From assembly GCF_047638075.1 (NCBI RefSeq), contig NZ_JBLJBV010000084.1:1-45902 (forward strand): a stretch of 45,902 nucleotides of DNA, in the 5' to 3' direction. This DNA is from UBA6197 sp047638075. Its GTDB lineage: Bacteria > Pseudomonadota > Alphaproteobacteria > Rhodobacterales > Rhodobacteraceae. Under the pieces are notes generated by a model. That model saw only the letters and a program-made list of their open reading frames with translations, was not told where the DNA came from and searched no databases. Numbering within the stretch: position 1 is the first letter of the stretch; each line of letters starts with the position of its first letter. Position numbers and translations under genes: made by a program. This document shows positions 33,203 through 41,617 of the stretch, in pieces.

Positions 33203-34292
33203 CGAATGCCTCCAGATTTGGTGCGCGTGAAGTATCGTCGATCCATTCGGCCAGTACGGTCGCATGAAGAGAGGCCAGCGTGACGCCGCTATGACAAGTT
33301 ACAAGATAGGCGCCGGGATGCTGTTTTGACCGCGCGTAGACCGGATAGCCATCCGGCGATACCACGCGCAGCGCACCCCAGGCGCGGACGACCCGAACAT
33401 CGGCCAGAGCAGGAAGAACCGTCACTGCATGGCGCGCCAACTGCGCCATGATGGGAAGCGTCTCACTGTCATCGGGGCCAGCGTCGGCCTTGGTCCCACC
33501 GATCTGCACGCCGCCCTCATCTACCTGCCGGATCGTGCTGGACAAGAACGGAAGCCGGTCGGCCAGCTTTTCGGTAATCAACAATTCGCCGCGCTGTGGC
33601 CGGACGCGGGTTTCAAAGCCCAATTGTGCCGCCAATTGCGATGTGCCAAGGCCCGCGCAAAGGATGACGCGGTCCGCCCCAAGATGATTTCCGTTCTGCA
33701 ATGACAGATCAAACCCCCCTGACATTGATGGCGAAATGCTGGTTATCAAAGCATCCGAAACCAGATTACCCCCCAGCGCCGTGACCGCGCAACGTAGCGC
33801 CCTAAGTAAACGCAGCGGGTTTACATGGCCGTCGGCTGCACAAAAGGTGGCCCCGACGACACCCGACCCGATCCCCGGATACATCCGCCGCAGGTCATCA
33901 GGGCCAATGATTTCGTGGCTGAACCGATTCCCGAGATGCGCCTGCTGCCGTTCCAGCGATGCCCTGAACTGATCAAATTCCGTCGTATCCGTAAAAAACT
34001 CAAACCCGCCTGACTGTGACAGCGCCAATTTGAGGTTGGACATCTCTTCCAGCATCGCCGCAAATTGGGGCCAGGCGGTAACGGCATCGCGTGTCCATTC
34101 CGCGTAGGGCGCAAAGTCGGCACCTTTGCCTTGCAGCCACACAAGACCGAAATTTCCCTGCGATGCGCGAAAGTCTCCGTCGGCGCCGTCAAGTATTGTC
34201 ACCCGGCGCCCTGCCTGCAAAAGGCCAATCGCAATTGACAGGCCCACGACGCCACCGCCGATGATCGTAATTTCTGATGTTTGGGTTGCCAT
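33168..34292 (-). CDS. FAD-dependent amine oxidase, beta subunit (DAAO family, OoxB/HcnC-like)
   Basis: The 374-residue product has the glycine-rich FAD site IIGGGVVGLSIAIGLLQAG near residues 11-27, DGHVNPLRLLRAL, ERGELLITE-like RPQRGELLITEKL and a C-terminal HSGVTLASLHATVLAEWI, typical of D-amino acid oxidase-type beta subunits that oxidise a secondary or primary amine. The start at 34292 follows GGAGG by 6 bases. It is the first gene of an eight-gene operon and is divergent from the LysR gene at 34369. The substrate amine should match the adjacent basic/polar amino acid transporter. Confidence 0.87.
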   Translation of the reverse strand: MATQTSEITIIGGGVVGLSIAIGLLQAGRRVTILDGADGDFRASQGNFGLVWLQGKGADFAPYAEWTRDAVTAWPQFAAMLEEMSNLKLALSQSGGFEFFTDTTEFDQFRASLERQQAHLGNRFSHEIIGPDDLRRMYPGIGSGVVGATFCAADGHVNPLRLLRALRCAVTALGGNLVSDALITSISPSMSGGFDLSLQNGNHLGADRVILCAGLGTSQLAAQLGFETRVRPQRGELLITEKLADRLPFLSSTIRQVDEGGVQIGGTKADAGPDDSETLPIMAQLARHAVTVLPALADVRVVRAWGALRVVSPDGYPVYARSKQHPGAYLVTCHSGVTLASLHATVLAEWIDDTSRAPNLEAFDENRFALSGAA

Positions 34293-34321
34293 GCGATTCC
34301 TCCGCAGTTGAAAATCGCATA

Positions 34322-34367
34322 AAATCATTCATACGAAAAATTCTTTATTTTGTTATAATCATTCATT
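34322..34367. promoter_or_regulatory. Direct repeats and -10 box in the oxidase-operon/lysR gap
   Basis: AAAATCATTCAT at 34322-34333 and ATAATCATTCAT at 34356-34367 match at 11 of 12 positions and lie 34 bases apart, about three helical turns. TATAAT at 34355-34360 overlaps the second copy and could be the -10 of the LysR gene, with no clear -35 box. Repeats on one helix face suit LysR-type control of both genes. Confidence 0.45.
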
Positions 34368-34368
34368 C

Positions 34369-35295
34369 ATGGTATGTATCCACATCATGCTGAACCGCCT
34401 TACCCACCGCCAACTTGAAGCGTTCCGCGCAGTGATAGAGACCGGAAAAGTCACGGCTGCGGCCGGCGTGCTTAATACGACTCAACCTTCGATCAGCAGG
34501 ATACTCGCCGATCTTGAAACTGTCACAGGTTTCAAGCTTTTTGAGCGACGCGGACGGCAGCTGGTTGCGACATCAGAGGCGCTGGCGCTTTACGAAGAGG
34601 TAGAGCGGTCCTTTGTCGGCCTGGCCGAGATTTCCCGCGTTATTGATGACATTCGTGATTTTCGTCGCGGAAGTCTGCTGATCGCGGGTATGCCTGCGCT
34701 GGCGCTCAAGTTTCTGCCCGATGTGATCGGGGCCTTTATCAAGCTGGAACCGGGGATCATCGTCTCGCTTCGGGCGCGAAGCTCTCAAGCGGTCTTGCGG
34801 CACCTGAGTTCGCAGCAGTTCGACCTCGGGTTTGCGGCGCTTGAAAATGACCATCCGGCAGTGCGGCGCAGCCCGATCTTTACCGCGCCCATGCAGGCCG
34901 TTCTACCGATCGGGCATCCGCTGGGGCAAAAGGACCGATTGGAGCCGGCCGATTTTGATGAACAACCCTTTGTGGCGCTTGGTGCAGAAATCGCCACCCG
35001 GTCCGAGACCGATATTTTCTTTGCCATCGGCAATGCCCGTCCACGGATCGTCGCAGAAGCCCAGCTATCGGCATCCATCTGCGAACTTGTCGCAAAGGGT
35101 GCGGGTATCTCGATCGTCGAGCCGGTAACAGCCGCTAATTTTGCGGCGACAGGAAAGATCATCACGCGCCATCTGCACCCAGAACAACCGTTCCGCTACG
35201 ATCTGCTCTTGCCCGCACTGCGCGAACCCTCGCGTGTGGCAACGCGCTTTCTAGAACTGGTTGAGGCGCGATTTGGGGAACTGCTTGGTGGCTGA
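34369..35295 (+). CDS. LysR-family regulator, OccR/NocR-like
   Basis: The 308-residue product has an N-terminal helix-turn-helix (HRQLEAFRAVIETGKVTAAA, then TQPSISRILADLE and FKLFERRGRQLVATSEA) followed by a LysR effector domain. The opening pattern, including EEVERSFVGLAEI, resembles from memory the octopine and nopaline regulators OccR and NocR. It lies divergent from the oxidase/transporter operon across about 76 bases and very likely activates it when the substrate is present. The start is 34369 or the ATG at 34387 (MLNRLTHRQ). A -10 box at 34355-34360 would make the first nearly leaderless. Confidence 0.87.
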   Translation: MVCIHIMLNRLTHRQLEAFRAVIETGKVTAAAGVLNTTQPSISRILADLETVTGFKLFERRGRQLVATSEALALYEEVERSFVGLAEISRVIDDIRDFRRGSLLIAGMPALALKFLPDVIGAFIKLEPGIIVSLRARSSQAVLRHLSSQQFDLGFAALENDHPAVRRSPIFTAPMQAVLPIGHPLGQKDRLEPADFDEQPFVALGAEIATRSETDIFFAIGNARPRIVAEAQLSASICELVAKGAGISIVEPVTAANFAATGKIITRHLHPEQPFRYDLLLPALREPSRVATRFLELVEARFGELLGG

Positions 35296-35410
35296 AACCA
35301 GTGGGCTATTGGCACATTTTCGGATGACGGACGTTGTGACCCAAGGCGCCCCTTGAAGGGGCCCTGCGTTTCCGGACAGGTTTGCGGCGCAACCCAGATG
35401 CTTTACCCCC

Positions 35411-35448
35411 CGCGATGAATGCGGCCCGATATTGTTGCAGTCATCGCG
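35411..35448. repeat. Inverted repeat between lysR and the ABC exporter gene
   Basis: CGCGATGA at 35411-35418 and TCATCGCG at 35441-35448 form an 8-bp stem with a 22-nt loop, 26 bases after the exporter stop. A shorter GCCCC/GGGGC hairpin lies at 35348-35362 after the LysR gene. Both may be weak terminators of the two convergent genes; neither has a T-run. Confidence 0.35.
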
Positions 35449-35474
35449 CCGAGCGCCGATCTTTCAGCAGCCCG

Positions 35475-37259
35475 TTAAAGGCCTTTGCTGAATTGCTGGT
35501 CATATAGCTGTCGGAACTTGCCACCGTTGGCAAGTAAACCGGACAAGGTGCCCGTCTCAACCAATTTGCCTTCTTCCACATAGCAAATTCTTTCAGCGCG
35601 CAGCACCGTAGACAGGCGGTGCGCAACCACAATGGTGGTCACACCCTTGGTTATCCGCTCCAAAGCGTCACGAACCAACACCTCTGAATGGCTATCGAGC
35701 GCGCTGGTTGCTTCATCAAGAAGAAGAACAGGCGCACGCCTGAGCACCGCGCGCGCAATGGCAAGCCTTTGCCGTTGCCCCCCTGACAGGAAGGTGCCGT
35801 TTTCACCGATTGGCGTATTGTACCCCAGCGGCAGTCTCATGACAAATTCGTCAGCATGCGCAATACGCGCCGCCTCGCGCACCTCGTCATCGCTGGCCAT
35901 TGGCCTTGCGATGCGAAGATTTTCCATGACGGTATTGGAAAACAGGAACGTATCCTGACCAACATACGCAATGGATTTTCTAAGGCTGGCGAATGAAATC
36001 TCTCGCAGATCATGCCCCCCTAGCAAGATCCGCCCCTCCTGCGGGTCATAAAGGCGCAGGATTAGGTTAAGAAGCGTAGATTTCCCACCTCCGGATGGCC
36101 CCACAAGCGCGGTGGTTTGCCCCTGTGGAAATTCAAATGTGATGCCGTCAACAACGGGGTTGGAGGGATCGTATCCAAAACGAATATTGTCGAGTTTCAG
36201 CGAAACGGGCCCTTCCGGAAGGGTCACGGAATTACTGCTTTCGGTCATGGTTATCGGCTGATCGATAAGTTCATACATCATGCGAACCCCAATCATTCCG
36301 GCCTCAATACTAATCCGCATTTTCGAAAGCCGTTTCGCCGGTTCATAGGCCATCAGGAAGGCCGTAACAAAAGACATGAGCTGCCCTGCCGTCCCCGCAG
36401 GATTTCCAAAAATGTCGACAGCACTCAGAATGACAATTCCGGCTATCGCGAGGCCGGTTATCGTGTCCATCAGTGGCGCCGTCGCCGCCTGTAGCCGGAC
36501 CATCTTGTTCGCACGTGATTCCACCTGACGAACAACCAGATCCATTCTTTCTGACATCATACGTTCTAGCGCAAAGGACTTTACCACCCGCGCACCCACG
36601 GCTGTTTCCTGAACGACCTTGATGATCTCGGTAAGTCCGGCCATTTCCTGTGCCATCACCGAGCGCACGTTCCTTAGAATTTTCTGCACTCCAAAGAGCG
36701 CGGCCGGACCCACGAAGAGACATATTATTGAAAGAAGGGGCTGTTGATATACCATCACCGAAACCAGTGCGATAAGCGTTAGAAGGTCCCTTACGAACCC
36801 TGTAACTATCGTATCAATCACGTTTCGCGCCATTTGTGCACTTTGTGTGACGCGCAAAAGAACATCCGAAGATTCGGTCGCGTTGAAAAAGGTCAGCCCC
36901 TGCTCCAATAAACGATTGTAAAGGGTCGTCTGTTTTTCAGCCACAATTCGATTGCCAGCGCGCGCCATCAGCGTTGCCTGGGCGTAAGACGCGATTCCCT
37001 TGAGGAAAAAGGTCAGGACCACCCCGCCCGCCACATAGAAAACCCGCGCCCGGTTTTCTGAATCGGTCATCGCATCGACAATCTCGCCCATTATCCATGC
37101 GCTGGCACCTGTGGTAAGCGCAACGAGAACCATCGAGAGTATGGCAAAGGCGTAGCGTTTGCGATGCTGCGGAATGCTCTCCAGCAACAAACGCATCAAC
37201 AAGCTGTTTGCACCCATCTTCTTCAGTGTTTTTCCAATGAGGGCATTCGCTTTGTGCAT
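35475..37259 (-). CDS. ABC exporter half-transporter (MsbA-like)
   Basis: The 594-residue product fuses a six-helix membrane domain (about residues 20-320) to an ATPase domain with GPSGGGKST near 385, LSGGQRQRLAIARAVLRRAP, VLLLDEATSALDS and a switch His in VVAHRLST. It would act as a homodimer exporting lipid, drug or peptide; the sequence does not settle which. GGAGAAG lies about 10 bases ahead of the ATG. By eye its G+C is near 50%, well below the 60-75% of many neighbours, and it is flanked by a gene-poor stretch with strong inverted repeats. This could mean later acquisition. It stands alone, with no partner protein gene. Confidence 0.85.
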   Translation of the reverse strand: MHKANALIGKTLKKMGANSLLMRLLLESIPQHRKRYAFAILSMVLVALTTGASAWIMGEIVDAMTDSENRARVFYVAGGVVLTFFLKGIASYAQATLMARAGNRIVAEKQTTLYNRLLEQGLTFFNATESSDVLLRVTQSAQMARNVIDTIVTGFVRDLLTLIALVSVMVYQQPLLSIICLFVGPAALFGVQKILRNVRSVMAQEMAGLTEIIKVVQETAVGARVVKSFALERMMSERMDLVVRQVESRANKMVRLQAATAPLMDTITGLAIAGIVILSAVDIFGNPAGTAGQLMSFVTAFLMAYEPAKRLSKMRISIEAGMIGVRMMYELIDQPITMTESSNSVTLPEGPVSLKLDNIRFGYDPSNPVVDGITFEFPQGQTTALVGPSGGGKSTLLNLILRLYDPQEGRILLGGHDLREISFASLRKSIAYVGQDTFLFSNTVMENLRIARPMASDDEVREAARIAHADEFVMRLPLGYNTPIGENGTFLSGGQRQRLAIARAVLRRAPVLLLDEATSALDSHSEVLVRDALERITKGVTTIVVAHRLSTVLRAERICYVEEGKLVETGTLSGLLANGGKFRQLYDQQFSKGL

Positions 37260-37704
37260 AGGGTTTCTTCTCCGGCTGGGGCAACTTTGCGGCGATGCTG
37301 ACGCGCAGACGATTCCTTACTACCGTTTAGCTTCTGAAAGCCTGCTTCTTGCCGACCAGCTTTCCGGTGTCAAACAGCGCTGTTGTGCCACTTTTGCATG
37401 TGCGGTGACCACCCCTTCTTTCCAATGACGTCAAGTCGATAGAAAAGTGGGGTCCAGTGCTGATCGCAACTTGGCCTATCCGTGCGGCAGCCGGCTGCAT
37501 ATCGTCAACGCTGCCGGCCGTTCGTTGACTGGCCGGCAGCGCCCCTAACGGTTATCACATGGGGCTGCGCCTGGCCCTCGGCCCGGCCCGGTGCAGCCTT
37601 GGCGATCAGATCAAAGACCCGATTCACCTTCGCGGTAAAAAGCCTGCCGGTGGGCGTGATAAATCTGGCAGGTTGCGGCACCGGGTCTTGCTGATCTTAC
37701 TATG
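37260..37704. other. Gene-poor stretch with strong inverted repeats
   Basis: No convincing gene was found in these 445 bases. There is a 12-bp palindrome GCAGCCGGCTGC at 37487-37498. An 11-bp perfect inverted repeat follows (CGCTGCCGGCC at 37509-37519, GGCCGGCAGCG at 37531-37541). The arms GTCAACG (37504-37510) and CGTTGAC (37523-37529) offer a competing fold. On the minus strand a 58-codon frame runs from a GTG at 37681 to a TGA at 37505-37507, with codon use like real genes; I do not recognise it and it may be the tail of a lost gene. Confidence 0.5.
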
Positions 37705-38265
37705 TCAGAGGGTTTCTTTGACGTTTTTTCCCAGCATGATCAGAGACAGGCCGCTTGAGAGGAAGTTTACACCAAGTAGCAGACCCAGCGTCCAGACGGC
37801 CGTTTCAGGCCAGCCAAAAAGGATGATGGCACCCACAATCAGTGAACAAATTCCGCTGAATACCATCCACCCCCAACTGCGCAAATGGCCACTGATCCGC
37901 AGGCCCAGTAGGATGGAAACGATCCCCTCCATCAGAAAAACAATGATCATCACAATGGTCAATGTTGCGATCCCGACCCCCGGAAATAGCAGGAACACCA
38001 GACCTAGCAGCAGCGTAAGTCCGAATAGGATAGCGCCATAAAACCATTCTTTCGCCGGCCGCATTTCCCAGGCAAACCAAAGGCCGACCACGCCCCACAG
38101 CAAAAGCATCCAGGCAATCAGGATTTCGCCTGCGAGTGTGGCCCATCCGGGCAATAAAATGGCCAATAGCCCGATTGCGGCAAACACAATTCCGATATGT
38201 GTCAGCCGCTTTGAAAATGTGGGTTTGTGCGCCGTGCCTGCAAATGAGTGATCTTGTGCGTTCAT
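37705..38265 (-). CDS. HdeD-family membrane protein
   Basis: The 186-residue product has six membrane segments in three pairs (IGIVFAAIGLLAILLPGW, ILIAWMLLLWGVVGLWFAW, AILFGLTLLLGLVFLLFPG, LTIVMIIVFLMEGIVSILLG, GWMVFSGICSLIVGAIILFG and LGLLLGVNFLSSGLSLIMLG), the layout of HdeD/DUF308 proteins linked to acid resistance in E. coli. The start at 38265 has GAGGA about 8 bases upstream, better than the TTG at 38280. It is divergent from a two-component system across about 170 bases and may be its target. Function here is not known. Confidence 0.85.
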   Translation of the reverse strand: MNAQDHSFAGTAHKPTFSKRLTHIGIVFAAIGLLAILLPGWATLAGEILIAWMLLLWGVVGLWFAWEMRPAKEWFYGAILFGLTLLLGLVFLLFPGVGIATLTIVMIIVFLMEGIVSILLGLRISGHLRSWGWMVFSGICSLIVGAIILFGWPETAVWTLGLLLGVNFLSSGLSLIMLGKNVKETL

Positions 38266-38435
38266 CTTTGTATTCCTCAATGATGGCGGATTCCGACAAC
38301 CAGCCAGCTGGAACTCCTTTAATCTTTGACCTATCCGCGAAACTCATCTGAACCTTACTTCTGTGCAAGATTCACGGAAAAGCTGGCTGAAGCTGTGCGC
38401 AGTGCGTAATCTCTGGGTAAAGTACGGAGCTGCCC

Positions 38436-39113
38436 ATGAAAATCCTGTTGGCCGAAGACGATGAAAAGATGGCCGAATACATGTCGGCGGGGCTGGTTGA
38501 AAATGGCCACAGCGTCGATCGCGTGGCTGATGGGCGGGACGCGCTTAGCTATTGCCTATATAATGATTGCGATATGGCCATATTGGACCGGATGATGCCG
38601 GGGATGGACGGGCTTTCGGTGCTCAAGGCGCTGCGCGCAGCACATAAGGACCTGCCGGTATTGTTTTTGACCGCTATGGGGCAGGTCGAAGACAGGGTCG
38701 AAGGCCTGTCAGCGGGTGGCGACGATTATCTGGTCAAACCCTTTCATTTTTCAGAACTTCTGGCTCGGATCGAAACAGTCACCCGGCGAAAATACGATAG
38801 CGGTGAAACCCATGCGATTGATGTTCACGATCTGCATCTTGACCTCTTGTCCCGCACGGCAACCCGTCAGGGCAAGGTGATTGAGCTTCACGCCAAGGAA
38901 TTCGCAATGCTGGAAATTTTGATGCGTAACGCCGGGCGCGTGGTGACACGCACAATGTTGCTGGAGCGAGTGTGGAATTTCAACTTTGAGCCAAACACCA
39001 CGGTTGTTGAAACCCACATGAGCCGATTGCGCACCAAGATCGACAAACCTTTTGATACGCCCCTGATCCATACGATCCGCAACACCGGATATTCGCTGCA
39101 TGGACCGCGGTAA
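38436..39113 (+). CDS. OmpR-family response regulator
   Basis: The 225-residue product has a receiver domain (AEDDEKM with acidic residues 7-9, phosphoacceptor Asp51 in ILDRMMPGMDG, Lys101 in YLVKPF) and a winged-helix DNA-binding domain (VIELHAKEFAMLEILMRNAG, VVETHMSRLRTKID, IRNTGYSL). It belongs to the OmpR/PhoB class, near CusR/QseB-type regulators. It overlaps its kinase gene by 14 bases (39100-39113). Targets are unknown; the divergent HdeD-like gene is the nearest candidate. Confidence 0.92.
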   Translation: MKILLAEDDEKMAEYMSAGLVENGHSVDRVADGRDALSYCLYNDCDMAILDRMMPGMDGLSVLKALRAAHKDLPVLFLTAMGQVEDRVEGLSAGGDDYLVKPFHFSELLARIETVTRRKYDSGETHAIDVHDLHLDLLSRTATRQGKVIELHAKEFAMLEILMRNAGRVVTRTMLLERVWNFNFEPNTTVVETHMSRLRTKIDKPFDTPLIHTIRNTGYSLHGPR

Positions 39114-40497
39114 CGTCCTTTCGGGGGCCGCATTCACGGCTGTCTTGATGTCAGCGATGGTTTTTCTGGCCGTTCTTGTTTCGGTCGGGGTGGTATCGCA
39201 CATATACGTCGAGCGTAGCCTGACAGAAGAATTACGCGTGGATATTCAGTCTAGGTGGACGCTTTTCGAAACCGATTACCGGCACGAAGGGCTAACTCCC
39301 CTGACCGAGTTGATTGAAACCGCCACGCGTTTTACCGCAGGCGAACATCGCGTGATCGGCTTGTTTGATCCAGACGGTGTGCTGATCGCGGGCAACATGC
39401 TTTTACGGCCTGATGGGGCCGGGTGGCAAAGCGGGCCGCTGGATGGTGTTGTCGCCGCTGCGCAAGGTCAGGGCCAAAGCCGCCAGATCGACTATCTTTA
39501 TTTTAGCGATACCATGGAGCCTTATACACTTGTCGTTGGGCAGCGCATGGATCGGCTGCTTTTGGTCAACCATGCCCTTTTTCGGACCCTGGCCATGGCC
39601 GGCTTTGTCATTGTGCTGACAATGTTGGGCACGGGCTATCTTCTAAGCCGCAAAAGCCAGAGCAAGCTGGAAGCGATGGAGGCGACATTGGCTCAGGTAT
39701 CCGCCGGGGATATGACGGCGCGCATGGCGGTCCTGGCCGATAATGACCAGATCGACCGAATAGCCGCGCGTATGAATGCGCAACTGGACCGGCTGTCACG
39801 GATGGTGGTTTCAACCCGCACAACCGCCGCCGCAGTCGCCCATGACCTCAAATCACCGCTGGCACGGGCCTATCTTGGGCTGGGACGCGCGCTTGACCGG
39901 ATAGACGCGGGGCTGGACCCGCAAGCCGAGGTTGAGGATACACAGGCCGAATTGGAAAGGATGACAGGGATTTTCGATGCCTACCTGCGGCTTTCACGGA
40001 TCGAGTCGGGCGGCGATGGTGCCGCATTCACCACCGTCGATCTTGTCGCGTTGCTGGATGACCTGACCGAAACCTATCAAATGGTGGCCGAGGATGCGGG
40101 GCAGGCCCTGCGTTATGTGCGCTCGGACGATGATCGCTTTGACATCATCGGGGATCCGGCGATGTTACAGCAGATGGTCGTCAACCTGCTGCAAAATGCC
40201 GTTAGCCATGGCGGCATGGGCAATCAGATCCAGCTATGTCTTGACCGAAAGGCGCACGCTGTTCGCCTGACGGTTGCCGATACTGGCCCAGGTATTCCCG
40301 AGGCCGCGCGCGAGGCCGTGTTTGAGCCGTTCCACCGGCTTGATGCCAGCCGCCGCACGCCGGGCAGTGGTCTGGGGCTGGCACTGGTTCGGGCTATCGC
40401 TGAACGGCATGGGGCGCAGGTCACGCTTTCGGATAACGCGCCGGGGTTGCGGGTCGTAATAGAATTCCGCACGCAAGAAGACCCTCATACCGCATAG
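39100..40497 (+). CDS. Sensor histidine kinase
   Basis: The 465-residue inner-membrane kinase has a transmembrane segment at about 10-33, a periplasmic sensor region of about 130 residues, a second segment near 163-185 (LAMAGFVIVLTMLGTGYLL), a HAMP domain, the phospho-His248 in VAHDLKSPLARA, and ATPase boxes NLLQNAVSHG, DTGPGIP and GSGLGLALVRAIAERHG. It shares a 14-base overlap with the response regulator gene. The sensor domain has no recognisable ligand motif. The 115-base gap to the convergent lpxK holds a 7-bp GCAAGGT/ACCTTGC repeat (40499-40529), a weak terminator candidate. Confidence 0.92.
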   Translation: MDRGNVLSGAAFTAVLMSAMVFLAVLVSVGVVSHIYVERSLTEELRVDIQSRWTLFETDYRHEGLTPLTELIETATRFTAGEHRVIGLFDPDGVLIAGNMLLRPDGAGWQSGPLDGVVAAAQGQGQSRQIDYLYFSDTMEPYTLVVGQRMDRLLLVNHALFRTLAMAGFVIVLTMLGTGYLLSRKSQSKLEAMEATLAQVSAGDMTARMAVLADNDQIDRIAARMNAQLDRLSRMVVSTRTTAAAVAHDLKSPLARAYLGLGRALDRIDAGLDPQAEVEDTQAELERMTGIFDAYLRLSRIESGGDGAAFTTVDLVALLDDLTETYQMVAEDAGQALRYVRSDDDRFDIIGDPAMLQQMVVNLLQNAVSHGGMGNQIQLCLDRKAHAVRLTVADTGPGIPEAAREAVFEPFHRLDASRRTPGSGLGLALVRAIAERHGAQVTLSDNAPGLRVVIEFRTQEDPHTA

Positions 40498-40612
40498 GGC
40501 AAGGTGGGCAGAGTAAGGCCGAACCTTGCAAAATGCGAGGCGGCGCAAGATTCGGGTCTGCGCGGTAGTGGCCGGCCCTGAACCAGCTTTCGATCCGTCG
40601 ACCGGCAGAGGA

Positions 40613-41617
40613 TTAGAGGCCAATTCGCCCCAGCGCAGCAAGCAGGGGCGCGGGGTCTTGAATGGCAAGTCGCACGGGCAGCGTCAGCACTTTGGGCCGA
40701 AAAGAGGCGGGCAGACGGGCCGCATCCTTTTCGGTGGTGACAAGTTGCGCCCCCAAAAGCCGCGCTTCGGTTTCAAGGCGCGTCAGCAGGGCCAGCGTGA
40801 AGGGCTGGTGATCGTCCAACGGCTCGGCGCGCAACAGATGGGCGCCAAGGTCGTGCAACGTCGCAAAGAACTTTTCCGGATGACCAATGCCCGCAAAGGC
40901 AAGAACTGGTAGCCCCTGCCAGTCCATCCCGGTTTCCAGCGGCTCAAGCGTGCCGGTCAGGTGCGGCAACGGGCTGGGCCACGTCGCGGCAAAGCGGGTC
41001 TGCGCGGCGGCAGGGCCGATCGACAGCAGCAGATCGGCGCGCGCAAGGCCGGTGGCCACGGGTTCGCGCAGCGGGCCTGCGGGCAGGCAGCGCCCGTTGC
41101 CAAACCCCTTGGCCGCGTCAACGACAATCAGTGACAGGTCTTTGTGCAGCGCCGGGTTCTGGTGGCCATCATCCAGCAAAATCGCCTGCGCGCCAGCCTG
41201 CACGGCCGCCCGGGCGGCGATGGTGCGATCCTGGGCAACCCATGTGGGGCCAAATGCCGATAGCAGCAGCGGTTCGTCACCGACGTCGGCGGCGGTGTGA
41301 CGGCGTTCATCGACGCGGGTGGCGGTTGTTGTGCCGCGTGGCAGGCTGCCGCCGTGGCCGCGGCTGACAACATGCGCGGTGATCCCGCGTTCGGTCAAAA
41401 GCTGCATCAGCGCTATGACGGTGGGGGTTTTGCCGGTCCCGCCGGCGTTCAGGTTGCCGACGCAGATCACCGGAACGCCGGGGCGAAAGCCCGCCCCCCC
41501 CCGGGCCAGTCGGCGGGCCGTGGCCGCGGCATAGAGCGCCCCCAAAGGCGCCAGAAGCCGCGCGGCCAACGTGGGCTTGGTCGGGGGGGTGAACCAGAAC
41601 AAAGGGGGCCGCATCAC
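40613..41617 (-). CDS. lpxK: Tetraacyldisaccharide 4'-kinase
   Basis: LpxK phosphorylates the 4' position of the lipid A disaccharide at the inner face of the inner membrane. The 334-residue product has an N-terminal hydrophobic segment (LAARLLAPLGALYAAATARR), the P-loop GNLNAGGTGKTP (54-65), VSRGHGG, VGDEPLLL and ILLDDGHQNP. Its start overlaps the waaA stop by 4 bases (41614-41617). The operon DUF4170-waaA-lpxK thus joins Kdo transfer and lipid A phosphorylation, the usual arrangement in Rhodobacterales. A second ATG follows directly, so the start could be 41614. Confidence 0.94.
   Translation of the reverse strand: MMRPPLFWFTPPTKPTLAARLLAPLGALYAAATARRLARGGAGFRPGVPVICVGNLNAGGTGKTPTVIALMQLLTERGITAHVVSRGHGGSLPRGTTTATRVDERRHTAADVGDEPLLLSAFGPTWVAQDRTIAARAAVQAGAQAILLDDGHQNPALHKDLSLIVVDAAKGFGNGRCLPAGPLREPVATGLARADLLLSIGPAAAQTRFAATWPSPLPHLTGTLEPLETGMDWQGLPVLAFAGIGHPEKFFATLHDLGAHLLRAEPLDDHQPFTLALLTRLETEARLLGAQLVTTEKDAARLPASFRPKVLTLPVRLAIQDPAPLLAALGRIGL

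Noticed and set aside
31510..34292. Reading the three oxidase genes as hydrogen cyanide synthase hcnABC
   Set aside because: The subunit types match, but the gene order differs (beta, small, alpha) and the joined transporter, RidA and OccR-like regulator point to uptake and oxidation of an amino acid or opine.
31510..34292. Hydroxyproline catabolism (LhpBEF-type dehydrogenase)
   Set aside because: No hydroxyproline epimerase, deaminase or semialdehyde dehydrogenase gene is nearby; kept only as a possible relative.
40499..40529. Terminator between the histidine kinase gene and lpxK
   Set aside because: The 7-bp stem has a 17-nt loop and no T-run; too weak to list as a separate feature.
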